A DNA stretch of 64,000 nt from Bacillus sp. FJAT-18017 (GTDB taxonomy: Bacteria; Bacillota; Bacilli; Bacillales; Cytobacillaceae): contig NZ_CP012602.1 in the NCBI RefSeq assembly GCF_001278805.1, forward strand, positions 661,001 to 725,000, written 5' to 3'. Below, one piece after another: positions 43,073-53,082 of the stretch. The translations under genes were made by a program, and so were the position numbers. The number at the start of each line of letters is the position of its first letter. The first letter of the stretch is position 1. The notes under the pieces are model-generated. The model was not told the origin of the DNA. It made no database searches and saw only the letters and a program-made list of their open reading frames with translations.

Positions 43073-43922
43073 TAAAGCTTTTGTCACTATTTATTACGAA
43101 AATTTCTAATTAAGCTAAACTGAAGGAAATAAAGATAAAATGAAAAATACCGTTTATTAATGGAAAATAAAGTATACGGATACCCTAAAAGACAATAAAT
43201 TAATTTAATGTAAAAAGTTCCTATTTTAAACTAAAATAATGTTAGTAGTTCGAAAATTAACCCAAATTTTGAATTAAGAATGGCATAAAAAACACGTGCT
43301 AAAAATTAAATTTACAAAGCCCTACTGAAACCTTGATATTAGTGTGTTTTGGTTGTGACAATTTATTGATTTAAACTGTAACAATATTAAGGATTAAGTT
43401 ACATTTTTATATGAGAAAAAAACCGCCTTCAAACTTGGTCTTCCTACTTAGGAGCTCTTCTTATACTTTCCGTTTCTTGGTGTTACGCTCTCATATTTGC
43501 TGAGAATCCAGTTGCAACGCTGCTTTTTTCTCTCGACCTTTAAGTAAGGGGAGATATGCTTTAGAGTGAAGAACTTCATTCTTTTTAGTGATGTTTAAAC
43601 AGTAGGAGTTTTGATGTCTTTGGGGATTATAGTTCTTTTTATGAATTATAGACCCACCAACAAATAGTTCCATATCGGTTGAGACTGATGGTAACGTATA
43701 CAGCCAGACTGACAATTGGGCGGACCGATGAAAACAGCCTACTTTTTATGAAGGGTCATAAAATATATAGTGGTGTCTTCTTTTTTTAACACAAGCGCTG
43801 TAACTCAGTATGCCATGCTGAGGATAACTTCCTTTATTAAAGCAACTTTATTGAATGTACGATCACCTTTCAGTAATATGGACATTATATTGATGGTATA
43901 TAAAAAAAGGAGAATCATTCAA
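43073..43922. other. Long stretch without a supported gene, with candidate transposon-end motifs
   Basis: AT-rich and stop-rich to about 43400. It has TnsB-site-like direct repeats: GTGACAATTTATTGATT at 43355 and GTAACAATATTAAGGATT at 43378, period 23, preceded by TGTGTTTTGG. From 43440 to 43760 the sequence is less AT-rich; a minus-strand frame of 74 codons exists there, but nothing recognisable. The ridA promoter must lie at the end. Confidence 0.4.
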
Positions 43923-44303
43923 ATGAGGAAGGCGTATGAGGCAAAAAGTGCAACAGTATCTGGCCCATATTCACATGCGGTAGATGCCGGAGAATTTGTT
44001 TATTTCTCAGGTCAAACAGCAATGAACTCGATTTCAGCGGAAAACCTGAAAGGGGATATTAGAGAACAAACTAAGCAGTGTTTTAAAAATTTATTTGAGG
44101 TAGTAGAAGTGGCTGGCCTTACATCGGATGATGTGGTAAAAGTGAATGTATATTTAACAGATATGAATAATTTTGCTGCTATGAACGAAGTATATGAAAC
44201 ACAATTCGCTAGCCCGTTTCCTGCCCGGACGTGTGTAGCTGTGTTAGCTTTGCCGTTAGGTGCTGAAGTTGAAATCGAAATGATTGCCAAAAAAAGAAAA
44301 TAA
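43923..44303 (+). CDS. RidA/YjgF/YER057c family (enamine/imine deaminase)
   Basis: A 126-residue RidA-family protein. It carries GPYSHAVDAGEFVYFSGQTA (about 14-33) and FPARTCVAVLALPLGAEVEI (about 99-118), including the Arg-Thr/Cys-Val region that binds carboxylates in RidA. RidA forms trimers and hydrolyses reactive enamine/imine intermediates. Its place at the head of an allantoin cluster suggests that it clears reactive intermediates of ureide breakdown (inference). I chose ATG at 43923 because AAAGGAG precedes it; the longer upstream frame has no site. It has its own terminator at 44308. Confidence 0.85.
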   Translation: MRKAYEAKSATVSGPYSHAVDAGEFVYFSGQTAMNSISAENLKGDIREQTKQCFKNLFEVVEVAGLTSDDVVKVNVYLTDMNNFAAMNEVYETQFASPFPARTCVAVLALPLGAEVEIEMIAKKRK

Positions 44304-44307
44304 ATAA

Positions 44308-44350
44308 AAAAGGAGTGACTGTTTACGTACAAACAGCACTCCTTTTTTAT
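44308..44350 (+). terminator. Rho-independent terminator of ridA
   Basis: AAAAAGGAGTG.CTGTTT / AAACAGCACTCCTTTTTT with a short ACGTAC loop: a strong hairpin with a T-tract. Confidence 0.9.
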
Positions 44351-44833
44351 TTGTGCCGGGTTATTATTTTCGGATAGTAATAATTCCTTTAATAATTGTT
44401 CAACATATAGTAATCATAGTTGTGTTTAATTTCCAGTGATTTTATGGGAAAAGGTTAAAATAATTAATTTTATATTGTTCAGGTTGCACAAAAGGTTGTT
44501 CATATCGGTGTTATTTTAAAATTATTTATGCAGTATTAATAGCGGTTGCTTGTACATTTTGTCTAATAGACATAAAGACCTAATTGAAAAGGACATGTAT
44601 ACTAGGTATGGTAAACAAATGAAAACGTGTTCAAGGGGGATAAGTTGTTTGGCCTAATGGTCTTTAGGGTACTAAAATTTTTCAACTCATTTGAGTACGA
44701 TGGGCCTAAAGGAAGAAATATGCAACCTTTTGCTATAAAAAATCATTTTACAGTAATTGGGTTGAACTTTTTCTAAAATGGTCAAATCAATTGAGCTTTT
44801 AAATACGGCATACGAGGAAAAGGGGTAGGAAAT
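44351..44833. other. Upstream region of the allantoin permease gene
   Basis: No gene is seen. A small palindrome TGTCTA-A-TAGACA (about 44559-44571) lies about 260 bp before the permease and could be an operator. No clear PucR or TnrA box and no purine riboswitch are recognised. Confidence 0.35.
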
Positions 44834-46231
44834 ATGTCTACAACCATTGAAAGTTACGATACAAAAGAGACAAAGATTGAACATGTGGCGGGAGTGGATG
44901 AATCATTATATCCGAAAACCGATAAGGATAGGACTGTCAGCGCGAAAGACTATATTTTCATGTGGATTGGCGACGGCGTTAATTTAGGTAATATGACGCT
45001 GGGGGCCAGTGTCATTGTAGCGGGTGTTGCGACATTAAATATTTTTCAAACAATTTTAGCAGCTATCATCGCGATTGGGATCATTTCAACCATTTTTGCA
45101 TTGAATGATCGTCCAGGCTACAAAGAAGGAATTCCATATGTTGTACAGCTTAGAATGTCCTTTGGGATTAAAGGGACTGTGATATCGTCTCTTCTACGTG
45201 GGGTACCCGCCATCGTTTGGTACGGGATTCAAAGCTGGATTGGCGGAACTGCCTTAAATGAAATTGCCAAGATTGTTACAAATGGAAGTTTTGATAACGT
45301 TGCTATTTGCTTTGTAGCTCTGCAATTATTTCAGATTGTGCTTTCATTATTCGGTTTCCATGCAATTAAATGGGTAGAAACGATTGCATCTGTTGTTTTT
45401 ATGGCAGCACTTGTTTATGTTTTCGGGATTCTTTTAACATCACATAGCACTGAAATTGCCCAAAACTGGGTTCAGGCAAAAGGCTCATGGGGCTTGCCGT
45501 TCTTCGGACTCATTATGGTCTTCTTAGGAAATTATGCAGGTATTTTTGTAAGTGCTGCAGACTATTCAAGAGAACTTAAAACGGGTATGAGTGATAAAAA
45601 ACGAGGATTATTATACTTTATCCCAATTACCTTATCATATGGTTTTGTTATTATAATCGGGGCAATGCTCGCTGCTGCAACTGGTGTAACGAATCCTGCA
45701 CAAGCACTCCCAATAGTAATCGATAATCCTTATATTTCAGTTTTTGTATCTGCCTTTATTGTAGTTGCGGTTATTGCAACAAATATGGTTGCTAATATTG
45801 TACCGCCAGCTTATGTCATTACATTGCTGACAAAATTGAAGTATAAAGCATCTGTTACGGTAACAGGATTGCTTGCATTAGGTGCATTTCCTTGGTTGCT
45901 TATCCAGGAGTCATCGTCTAAGGGTCTTAATATGTTCATTCTAATCTATTCCGCATTCTTAGGACCGGTTATTGCTATTTTATTGGTGGACTACTATTTA
46001 TTAAGAAAACAAAATGTGGATATTGTAGATTTATACAAGGAGAATGGTTCTTTTGCTGGGTTTAATCCAGCAAGCTTGATTGCTATGTTCATCGGTGCAG
46101 GCGCTGCTTTCTTATTGGTTGAGCTAGCTTGGATCATTGGTTTAGTAGTAGCAGGTACAGCTTATTATATTCTAACAAAGTTCGCCTTTAAAGACTCAAG
46201 CTTCAAAAAAGGAACGATTTTTGAGAAATAA
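44834..46231 (+). CDS. NCS1-family permease, probably allantoin
   Basis: A 465-residue permease with about 12 membrane segments, of the nucleobase:cation symporter-1 family. The family motifs are GDGVNLGNMTLGAS (about 47-60), WYGIQSWIGGTAL near 139 and VFLGNYAGIFVSAADYSREL (about 236-255). Its position ahead of the allantoinases points to allantoin (or a related ureide or purine) uptake with a cation. ATG has a GGGGTAGG site. A strong terminator follows, so it forms a transcription unit of its own. Confidence 0.9.
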   Translation: MSTTIESYDTKETKIEHVAGVDESLYPKTDKDRTVSAKDYIFMWIGDGVNLGNMTLGASVIVAGVATLNIFQTILAAIIAIGIISTIFALNDRPGYKEGIPYVVQLRMSFGIKGTVISSLLRGVPAIVWYGIQSWIGGTALNEIAKIVTNGSFDNVAICFVALQLFQIVLSLFGFHAIKWVETIASVVFMAALVYVFGILLTSHSTEIAQNWVQAKGSWGLPFFGLIMVFLGNYAGIFVSAADYSRELKTGMSDKKRGLLYFIPITLSYGFVIIIGAMLAAATGVTNPAQALPIVIDNPYISVFVSAFIVVAVIATNMVANIVPPAYVITLLTKLKYKASVTVTGLLALGAFPWLLIQESSSKGLNMFILIYSAFLGPVIAILLVDYYLLRKQNVDIVDLYKENGSFAGFNPASLIAMFIGAGAAFLLVELAWIIGLVVAGTAYYILTKFAFKDSSFKKGTIFEK

Positions 46232-46247
46232 AATAGTAGAACAAGTA

Positions 46248-46287
46248 AGAATGCCTTGCAGAGGATGCTCTGCAAGGCATTCTTTTA
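46248..46287 (+). terminator. Rho-independent terminator
   Basis: AGAATGCCTTGCAGAG / CTCTGCAAGGCATTCT around GATG, followed by TTTATTTTT. It is a perfect 16-bp stem. Confidence 0.92.
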
Positions 46288-46756
46288 TTTTTAAGGAACC
46301 TATCGCACTGGTGCAGAAAGAAGTCTTCCAGACCTAACATCGCAGGGACAGACGCACTTTTTGTCTGTTACGAAGGCGCTTGCACTTTTGTTCTATAACT
46401 TAAATATACAACTTAAACAACCCCATAATCCTATTATATATAGACTTTTAAATGTTTGACACAATCCTCCATTTATTACTGTGCAAGGTGCACTAACGAT
46501 TGTTCGAAGTGAATATAAAATTTAATGGTATTATGCATAGAATACAATAAATTATATTTGTTTTGTTTAATTGACCTAAAGAAGTCGAACCGAATAAAAT
46601 GTATAATAATAATGAAGGTAAAAAGTTTTTCGATATAATAATTCGATAAAACTTATTGCATTTTTTTATTGCGTACGCGAAACATAAGTTCAAGTAAGTG
46701 ATGACTTGAACAAAATGCTTCGATGATTATTAGTGTTGTCCAAGGGAGGTATTTAT
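46288..46756. other. Upstream region of the second permease gene
   Basis: No gene is seen. The region is AT-rich and should hold the promoter for the 46.7-51.1 kb operon. I find no clear regulatory box. Confidence 0.35.
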
Positions 46757-48223
46757 ATCAGTCATTTAAATAGAGAGCAATTGAAGGCTGCTGGATTTAG
46801 TGAAGACGTTTTACCGACAAAAGAAGAAGATAGAAATTGGAACATTGGGAATTTTTTCACTGTTTGGATGGGTTCGGTACATAACATACCCAACTATATT
46901 GCAATCGGTGGGTTATTTGCCATAGGATTGTCAGTTGGTCAGGTTTTTGCTGCCATAATGGTTGGATCTATAATAATAGCTGCAATGCTAGTCCTTAATG
47001 GTCATGCGGGCTCAAAGTATGGATTGCCATTTGCAATGCTGCTCCGTTTGTCCTATGGAACAAAAGGTGCAATGATTCCAGGAGTATTAAGAGGAGTTAT
47101 CGCGGCAATTATGTGGTTTGGTTTTCAAACCTTCGCTGGAAGCCAGGCATTATCAATTTTAATTGGAAAGCTTTGGCCAGCGTATTTAACGTTGGGCGGG
47201 GACTGGAACCTTTTAGGTTTATCATTGCCCGGGTTAATTTCGTTCCTGTTATTCTGGTTATTTAATATTGCTTTAATTTATGGCGGAATGGGTTTCTTAG
47301 GGAAATTTGCAAATATCCTTTCACCGCTTGTTTACATCGTTTTTGGTGGAATGGCGATATGGGCCATTAACTTAGCAGGTGGAATTGGACCAATATTAGC
47401 TTATACAGGCTCTGGGGTTACCGGAAATAAAGTCGTTATCTTTATCGCAGCGGTGACAGCGGTCATTGCTGCTTGGGCAGCACCTATAGTAAATGTTTCA
47501 GATTTCACCAGGTTGGCAAAATCTACGAAGGATCAAGCAATCGGACAAACACTCGGACTTGTTGTGGCGTATTTATTATTCGCTGTTGCAAGTATTTCAA
47601 TCATTGTAGGTTCCGAGATTGCCTTTGGGACACCAATTTGGAATGTACTTGATGTTGTTGCGCGGTTTGATAGTGCCTTTGCAATAGCAATATCAGTTCT
47701 TACCCTTTGCTTAACAACATTATCTGTTAACGTTACAGGAAATATTGTTCCTGCAGGTTACCAGTTAGCATCCTTATTTCCCAAAAAACTCACTTTCAGG
47801 TCTGGAGCAATACTTGCTGCAATTATTGGAATTCTCGTTATGCCGTGGAAGCTGATGGAAAACTCAACAAGTATTTTTACCTTCTTAAACATTGTTGGTG
47901 GAATATTAGCTCCGGTAACTGGAGTTATGTTAGCGCAGTATTTTATCATTTCAAATACCAATATAGACTTGCATGAACTATATGCCAAAAAGGGCAAATA
48001 CAACTATAAAAATGGTTTTAATGTAAATGCCATCATAACCACGGTCATCGCAGGCATCCTTTGTTTGGCAGGTAATTTCCTTCCAATCTTAAAGCCCCTT
48101 TACGATATGTCCTGGTTTGTCGGAATCATTTCGGCATTTATTATTTATACATTGTTTGAATGGCAGCATTCAAAAGGAACTCTGTTTGAAAAGATGCCAA
48201 AATTAAATGAAGACAATAGGTAA
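46757..48223 (+). CDS. NCS1-family permease, second paralogue, apparent ATC start
   Basis: A 488-residue NCS1 permease with about 12 membrane segments: WNIGNFFTVWMGSVHNIPNY (about 28-47), IMWFGFQTFAGSQALSI near 122 and IVNVSDFTRLAKSTKDQAIG in the middle. It is probably a purine or allantoin importer related to PucI. Start choice: AAGGGAGG (46742-46749) is ideally placed 7 nt before an in-frame ATC at 46757 (then SHLNREQLKAAGF, the expected N terminus). GTG/TTG codons at 46733 and 46736 are in frame but have no site and would put the good site inside the gene. The first gene of the unit with the two allantoinases. Confidence 0.82.
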   Translation: MSHLNREQLKAAGFSEDVLPTKEEDRNWNIGNFFTVWMGSVHNIPNYIAIGGLFAIGLSVGQVFAAIMVGSIIIAAMLVLNGHAGSKYGLPFAMLLRLSYGTKGAMIPGVLRGVIAAIMWFGFQTFAGSQALSILIGKLWPAYLTLGGDWNLLGLSLPGLISFLLFWLFNIALIYGGMGFLGKFANILSPLVYIVFGGMAIWAINLAGGIGPILAYTGSGVTGNKVVIFIAAVTAVIAAWAAPIVNVSDFTRLAKSTKDQAIGQTLGLVVAYLLFAVASISIIVGSEIAFGTPIWNVLDVVARFDSAFAIAISVLTLCLTTLSVNVTGNIVPAGYQLASLFPKKLTFRSGAILAAIIGILVMPWKLMENSTSIFTFLNIVGGILAPVTGVMLAQYFIISNTNIDLHELYAKKGKYNYKNGFNVNAIITTVIAGILCLAGNFLPILKPLYDMSWFVGIISAFIIYTLFEWQHSKGTLFEKMPKLNEDNR

Positions 48224-48280
48224 ATAAAGAATTGGCAAAACTATGATTGAAAAAATCTAAATCTGAGAGGGGTTTCTCAC

Positions 48281-49636
48281 ATGGCATTTGATTTAGTTAT
48301 TAAAGGCGGAAATGTTGTCTTCCGGGATGGCGTCCGTAAAGTAGATATCGGGATTAAAAACGAAAAAATTTCATGCATTGCGGAGCAAATCGAAGAGGAT
48401 GCAAAAGAGATCATTCATGCGGACGGCCAGTATGTCATGCCTGGAATGATTGATACACATGTTCACATCAGCGAACCAGGCCGTACCGAATGGGAAGGTT
48501 TTGAAACAGGATCAAAAGCATTGGCAGCCGGCGGTACAACTAGTTATGTTGAAATGCCATTGAACGCACTTCCGGCAACTGTTAATAAAGAGGCGCTTGA
48601 CTTGAAGCTCGAAGCTGCAAAAACTCAAAACTTTGTTGATTATGCCTTCTATGGCGGTCTTGTTCCGGATAACCTGGACAAGCTTGAAGAATTGTCAGAT
48701 GCGGGAGTTCTAGCCTTTAAGTGTTTCATGTCCGACATTACGAGTGATATACCTGGAGATTTCACAAATGTCGATGATTATACATTATACAAAGGCATGC
48801 AAAAACTGGCCGAATTAGATCAACTTCTGTGCATCCATGCCGAAAATCCGTCTATTGCCAAAAAGCTTGGCGAAGAATATGCCAGACTAGGGAAAAATTC
48901 AGGAGTTGAATATGCTGAGTCCCGTCCAGTTATTACAGAGGTAGAAGCTGTTTCACGCGCGATTCTTTTCGCTAAGGAAACCGGCTGTAAATTGCACCTG
49001 GTTCATATCAGTACATCAGAGGCTATTCAGGTTATTCAGAAAGCTAAGCAAGAAGGTGTCGATGTAACGGTGGAATCCTGCCCTCATTACTTTGCTTTCA
49101 CAGCTGAGGAAGTGGATGAAATCGGCCCAAGAGCAAAATGCCAGCCGCCAATCAGGCCTGCTGAAATCCAGGCAAAACTATGGGATGAGCTGCTAAATGG
49201 GAATATCGATTGGATTACTTCTGACCATTCACCTTGCACCGAAGATTTAAAGCAGGGAAATCTATGGGAAGCATGGGGCGGAATTAGCGGCGCTCAAAAT
49301 AACGTCGACCTTATGTTTGATCTGGCTGTAAAACAACGCGGATTAGCTGTTGAAAAATTTGTTGATTTAATTGCAACACATCCGGCTGAGCGTTTCAACC
49401 TGCCATATAAAGGTGAAATTGCCGTTTCAAAAGATGCGGATATCATCCTGGTCGATCCGAACCAGTCTTATACAGTGAAAAGGGAAGACCTGTACTACAA
49501 AAATAAACACAGTGCATATGAAGGCAGAAAAATTGACTGCCGTGTGACAAAAACCATCGTTCGCGGAAATGTTGTGTTCGATTTGGAAAAAGGCATTGTG
49601 GGAGAACCTGTAGGAAAGCTGATTTCTGCTAACTAA
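48281..49636 (+). CDS. allB: Allantoinase, AllB type
   Basis: A 451-residue cyclic amidohydrolase that opens the allantoin ring to allantoate. Metal ligands of the dihydroorotase fold are visible: [20 protein letters not shown] (HxH near 60-62), FKCFMSD with the Lys that is carbamylated, [14 protein letters not shown] and ITSDHSPC. The [11 protein letters not shown] and SDHSPC patterns are close to E. coli AllB. ATG has a GAGAGGGG site. It follows the NCS1 permease by 57 bp and precedes a second allantoinase. Confidence 0.92.
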   Translation: MAFDLVIKGGNVVFRDGVRKVDIGIKNEKISCIAEQIEEDAKEIIHADGQYVMPGMIDTHVHISEPGRTEWEGFETGSKALAAGGTTSYVEMPLNALPATVNKEALDLKLEAAKTQNFVDYAFYGGLVPDNLDKLEELSDAGVLAFKCFMSDITSDIPGDFTNVDDYTLYKGMQKLAELDQLLCIHAENPSIAKKLGEEYARLGKNSGVEYAESRPVITEVEAVSRAILFAKETGCKLHLVHISTSEAIQVIQKAKQEGVDVTVESCPHYFAFTAEEVDEIGPRAKCQPPIRPAEIQAKLWDELLNGNIDWITSDHSPCTEDLKQGNLWEAWGGISGAQNNVDLMFDLAVKQRGLAVEKFVDLIATHPAERFNLPYKGEIAVSKDADIILVDPNQSYTVKREDLYYKNKHSAYEGRKIDCRVTKTIVRGNVVFDLEKGIVGEPVGKLISAN

Positions 49637-49665
49637 TCAGTGAAATGCAAAAACGAAATAATGCC

Positions 49666-49703
49666 CGCTTTGCCATTGTCAGCGATTGACAATGGCAAAG
49701 CGT
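49666..49703 (+). terminator. Hairpin between the two allantoinase genes
   Basis: CGCTTTGCCATTGTC / GACAATGGCAAAGCG with an AGCGATT loop, followed by TTTAC. The weak T-tract suggests partial termination or mRNA stabilisation rather than a full stop. Confidence 0.65.
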
Positions 49704-49728
49704 TTACTAATGGTAGGAGGTATAAAAC

Positions 49729-51081
49729 ATGGCTACATATGAATTGATTATTAGAAACGGAAATATTGTCACATCAGAGTCAATCGTCCAAGGTGATATC
49801 GCTATCAAGGATGGCAAAATTAAGGAAGTTTCCGTTGGCAAATCCCTGGAGGCAGCAGCGGCGAAAGAGATAAACGCTGAAGGGCTTCATATCCTACCAG
49901 GTTTAATCGATACACACGTCCATTTTAACGAACCAGGAAGAACGGAATGGGAAGGGCTCGAGACAGGAAGCAGAAGCCTGGCTGCAGGCGGTGTAACAAC
50001 ATTCTTTGATATGCCGCTGAACAGTACACCTCCGACCATCAACAAATCGAATTTGGAGCTGAAAAGCTCAGCTGCCGATGAAAAATCGATTGTTAATCCG
50101 CGTTTCTGGGGCGGGCTTGTACCGGAAAACATCGCCGATCTTAAGGAACTTCACGAAAATGGCGTAATCGGATTCAAGGCATTCATGTCACCAAGCGGAA
50201 TTGCCGATTTCGATAATGTTGATGATGAAACCCTTTATAAGGGCATGAAAGAGATTGCATCAATTGGCTCTCTTTTAGCTGTACATGCAGAAAGTACAGT
50301 AATTTGTGATCAGCTGGCAAAGGAAAAGCAAAGCCAGGGCAAAACGTCGGCAAGGGATTTTGTTGAATCCCGTCCAATCATTTCTGAAATTGAGGCAGTT
50401 CGCCGAGTGATCTCTTATGCTGAGGCAACTGGATGTAAACTTCATATCGTCCACGCAAGCAGCCGAAAGGTCGTTGAGGTTATAAGGGAAGCTCAACAAA
50501 GGGGTGTTGATGTAACAGTTGAAACCTGCCCGCACTATCTGTCCTTGACAGTCAAAGATTTAGAAGAAAAAGGAGCATTGGCGAAATGTGCTCCTCCGTT
50601 AAGAGATGAAGATGAGGTGGAAGATCTTTGGGCAGCTGTGGCGAATGGTGAAATTACTGTAATTGGTTCCGACCATTCACCCGCACCAGCATCCATGAAG
50701 ACAATTACCGACAATTACTTTGAAGGCTGGGGAGGAATCTCCGGTGCTCAATCCACTTTGAATATTTTGTTGACTGAAGGTTATTTTAAACGGAATCTCC
50801 CATTGGAAAAAATCGTTGAACTTACTGCAACAAACCCGGCAAAATTGTTTGGTCTTACAACAAAAGGAACAATTGCTGAAGGCTACGATGCTGACTTGGC
50901 GATTGTGAACCTAAATGAAAGCTTTGAACTAAAGAACGAAGATCTGTTCTACCGCCACAAGCATTCACCTTATGTTGGCAAGACATTTAAAGGGAATGTC
51001 AAGACAACCATTGTCAATGGTGAAGTTGTCTATGAAAACGGAAAAATCATTGTTGAGGGAAAAGAAGAAGTTAAAGCATAG
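49729..51081 (+). CDS. pucH: Allantoinase, PucH type
   Basis: A 450-residue second cyclic amidohydrolase, similar to but clearly distinct from its upstream neighbour: [39 protein letters not shown] with the carbamylated Lys, AVHAES, LHIVHASS and VIGSDHSPAP. All metal-ligand positions are kept. The DMPLNS form is like Bacillus PucH. ATG has a GTAGGAGG site. The two may differ in substrate (allantoin enantiomer or another hydantoin) or expression. Confidence 0.9.
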   Translation: MATYELIIRNGNIVTSESIVQGDIAIKDGKIKEVSVGKSLEAAAAKEINAEGLHILPGLIDTHVHFNEPGRTEWEGLETGSRSLAAGGVTTFFDMPLNSTPPTINKSNLELKSSAADEKSIVNPRFWGGLVPENIADLKELHENGVIGFKAFMSPSGIADFDNVDDETLYKGMKEIASIGSLLAVHAESTVICDQLAKEKQSQGKTSARDFVESRPIISEIEAVRRVISYAEATGCKLHIVHASSRKVVEVIREAQQRGVDVTVETCPHYLSLTVKDLEEKGALAKCAPPLRDEDEVEDLWAAVANGEITVIGSDHSPAPASMKTITDNYFEGWGGISGAQSTLNILLTEGYFKRNLPLEKIVELTATNPAKLFGLTTKGTIAEGYDADLAIVNLNESFELKNEDLFYRHKHSPYVGKTFKGNVKTTIVNGEVVYENGKIIVEGKEEVKA

Positions 51082-51175
51082 GTAAAGGCTATGTTATAGG
51101 ATATTGTTGTTTTAACAGGGTTGATTTAAGCGCACGGAGCGGAAATCAACAGAGTCGTTTAAGATAGCCTAAGTA

Positions 51176-51210
51176 AAAAACCAAAACCCGAAGGGTTTTG
51201 GTTTTATTAA
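51176..51210. terminator. Bidirectional terminator
   Basis: AAACCAAAACCC / GGGTTTTGGTTT with a GAA loop, flanked by A and T runs on both sides. It separates the convergent pucH and pucR genes. Confidence 0.88.
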
Positions 51211-52859
51211 TCATGGTTTTGGTCCTCCTTAAGGATGGTTCCAATTACAAGAGCAACACGGATCCTAAGTGAATCTGCAGGATCACGAAATGAACAGTTT
51301 AGCATTTCTTCCGTTTTCTCAATACGGTATTTAACAGTATTTCTATGGATATACAATTTCCTTGATGTCTCGGAAATTTCACATTGGGAATCAAGGTAAA
51401 CTTGTATGGTTTTAACTAACTCCAGTTCTTCCTTTGTCTTAGGATAAGCAAGTGACTTTAATGTATTTTCGTAGAGTGCTTTTAAATCCTTTTTAGGAAC
51501 GGCGCTCAGTAATTCTTGAAGTTCCTTTGGTTTATAGAAATTTATGAATCCCTCCTTGTTCATATCATATCCAGCAAGTAATGCTTCGGCGGCTTCGTGA
51601 TAGGCAGTAGGAATATCTTTAATTGAGTGGACTGGATTACTAACACCAAAGGAAATGGAATAATTACCCTGTAAGTTGGTTTGGAAGTTCTCTGTTAACT
51701 TGGTTATATTATCTAAATCCGCTTCGCCAAATTTCGGGAATTGGAGAATAAGGACAAAGTATTTTTCTTTTGTAAATAAAATTGCTTCCATATTATGCCG
51801 AATCATTTCATCCTCAAGCTGATCGTAAATACTATTGTATAATTCCCCCACTTTTTTCTCATACAGTTGCAATGATTCATAATTTAACCCTTTTTGATCA
51901 ACAGTGCAAATCATGCAAATAATATCCATATTATCTTTTAAGCCGTAATAACTTCCGAGGCTTAAAATCTCTTCATCAGAGCCAATTCTCATTTCAATTA
52001 ATTCATCAAAGAAATTATTTTTTAATAATCTTGAATTTTCTTCGATAGCTTGTTCCTTGATAATTGTAAATGAAACGACATTTGCGGCCTGCTCAATGGC
52101 CATTTGTGAAGAGGGATAAGGCAAAGTTAAAGAATCAAAAATCACCAGCATACTGGGAAATAGCCGCTTTGTTTGCACTGGAAATGTAGAAATGGATTGT
52201 TGGTCACGTAAAGGGATTTTTAATGTCATACCTTGCCGGGCAGAGACTAAATCTTCTTTTACTAATTCAATGATTTCCCGTTCAACTTTTTTCATTGTTT
52301 CCATTCGAAAATCATGGCTGGAGGCAATTTTTTCTCCCCTGTGATTTAATAAGAGAATCGGGCGTGTTAAAAAATGGCCTAATTGTTCGATTAGTGCATT
52401 CAGGCTGTATCCCTTAATCATCATTTCGGAAAACTCTTTTTGAACATGCAGGGCATAATAAAGTTGTTCAGTTTCATGATCATTTAAGTAATTCAAAATG
52501 TGACGGGATACTTCCCCTAAAGTATGTTTTGCAGGTAAATCGATAATTGGAAAAGCCAAATCATCGGCAAGTAATTTGACCTCTGTTGGCAATTCTTTTA
52601 AAAATCGATTAATTTTGATTACGATGCCAGAACAATTTAACGCATGCATCTGTTTTATCAACTTGCAGAGTTCCTGTACATCGTCTTTAAACGCATAGGC
52701 GGTTGTGAGGAGTAAATGATTGTTATCTAAAAATTGGATGATATCGGGTGTATCTGATATATTGACAAATTGAATAGTTCGAGTGAGTCCTCTGTGGCCT
52801 GCTAGAACAACACTCTCATTCATACCTTCTAAAATAAATAAATCATTGATTGTTTTCAT
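51207..52859 (-). CDS. pucR: PucR-family transcriptional regulator
   Basis: A 550-residue regulator. The N-terminal PucR ligand-binding domain (about 5-125) has VNISDTPDIIQFLDNNHLLL and LAFPIIDLPAKHTLGEVSRH. A central GGDEF-like region covers about 290-400, and the C-terminal PucR helix-turn-helix is in YLDSQCEISETSRKLYIHRN followed by TVKYRIEKTEEMLN. PucR activates ureide catabolic genes in response to allantoin or related compounds in B. subtilis. ATG has a GAGGGA site on the minus strand. It is transcribed away from the allH-permease genes, giving a shared regulatory region (52860-53082). Confidence 0.9.
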   Translation of the reverse strand: MKTINDLFILEGMNESVVLAGHRGLTRTIQFVNISDTPDIIQFLDNNHLLLTTAYAFKDDVQELCKLIKQMHALNCSGIVIKINRFLKELPTEVKLLADDLAFPIIDLPAKHTLGEVSRHILNYLNDHETEQLYYALHVQKEFSEMMIKGYSLNALIEQLGHFLTRPILLLNHRGEKIASSHDFRMETMKKVEREIIELVKEDLVSARQGMTLKIPLRDQQSISTFPVQTKRLFPSMLVIFDSLTLPYPSSQMAIEQAANVVSFTIIKEQAIEENSRLLKNNFFDELIEMRIGSDEEILSLGSYYGLKDNMDIICMICTVDQKGLNYESLQLYEKKVGELYNSIYDQLEDEMIRHNMEAILFTKEKYFVLILQFPKFGEADLDNITKLTENFQTNLQGNYSISFGVSNPVHSIKDIPTAYHEAAEALLAGYDMNKEGFINFYKPKELQELLSAVPKKDLKALYENTLKSLAYPKTKEELELVKTIQVYLDSQCEISETSRKLYIHRNTVKYRIEKTEEMLNCSFRDPADSLRIRVALVIGTILKEDQNHD

Positions 52860-53082
52860 TTTTTTTCCCTCATTTAGTAGCTATTACTTGTTGATAGTAA
52901 CTATCAAATTGATATTGTACGTCGAAAGTATACAAAAAGCAAATGATATTTTGTTTAGTTTGAACAGTGACATTCAGACCAACTGTCATTTAATCTTATA
53001 TAGATAAAGGATTCGATTAAAGCCTCATCAAAAAGCTGTAGCGTTTGATTCAAGGAATTACTTTAGTGCCGGGGTGAATTGG

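Noticed and set aside
35825..43320. TGTAAATT... at 35826 and its inverted TTAAATTTACA at 43304-43314 as element ends
   Set aside because: Partial similarity over 20-30 AT-rich bases, but flanks AGTGA and AAGCC are not a duplication.
43491..43715. Minus-strand frame of 74 codons
   Set aside because: No ribosome site and no recognisable family; it could be an insertion-sequence remnant but I cannot support this.
44351..44833. Purine riboswitch upstream of the permease
   Set aside because: The conserved purine-aptamer core (TATA...and the loop pairs) is not found.
48281..51081. One of the two cyclic amidohydrolases as a dihydropyrimidinase or dihydroorotase
   Set aside because: The EPGRTEWEG and SDHSP motifs and the cluster context fit allantoinase better for both.
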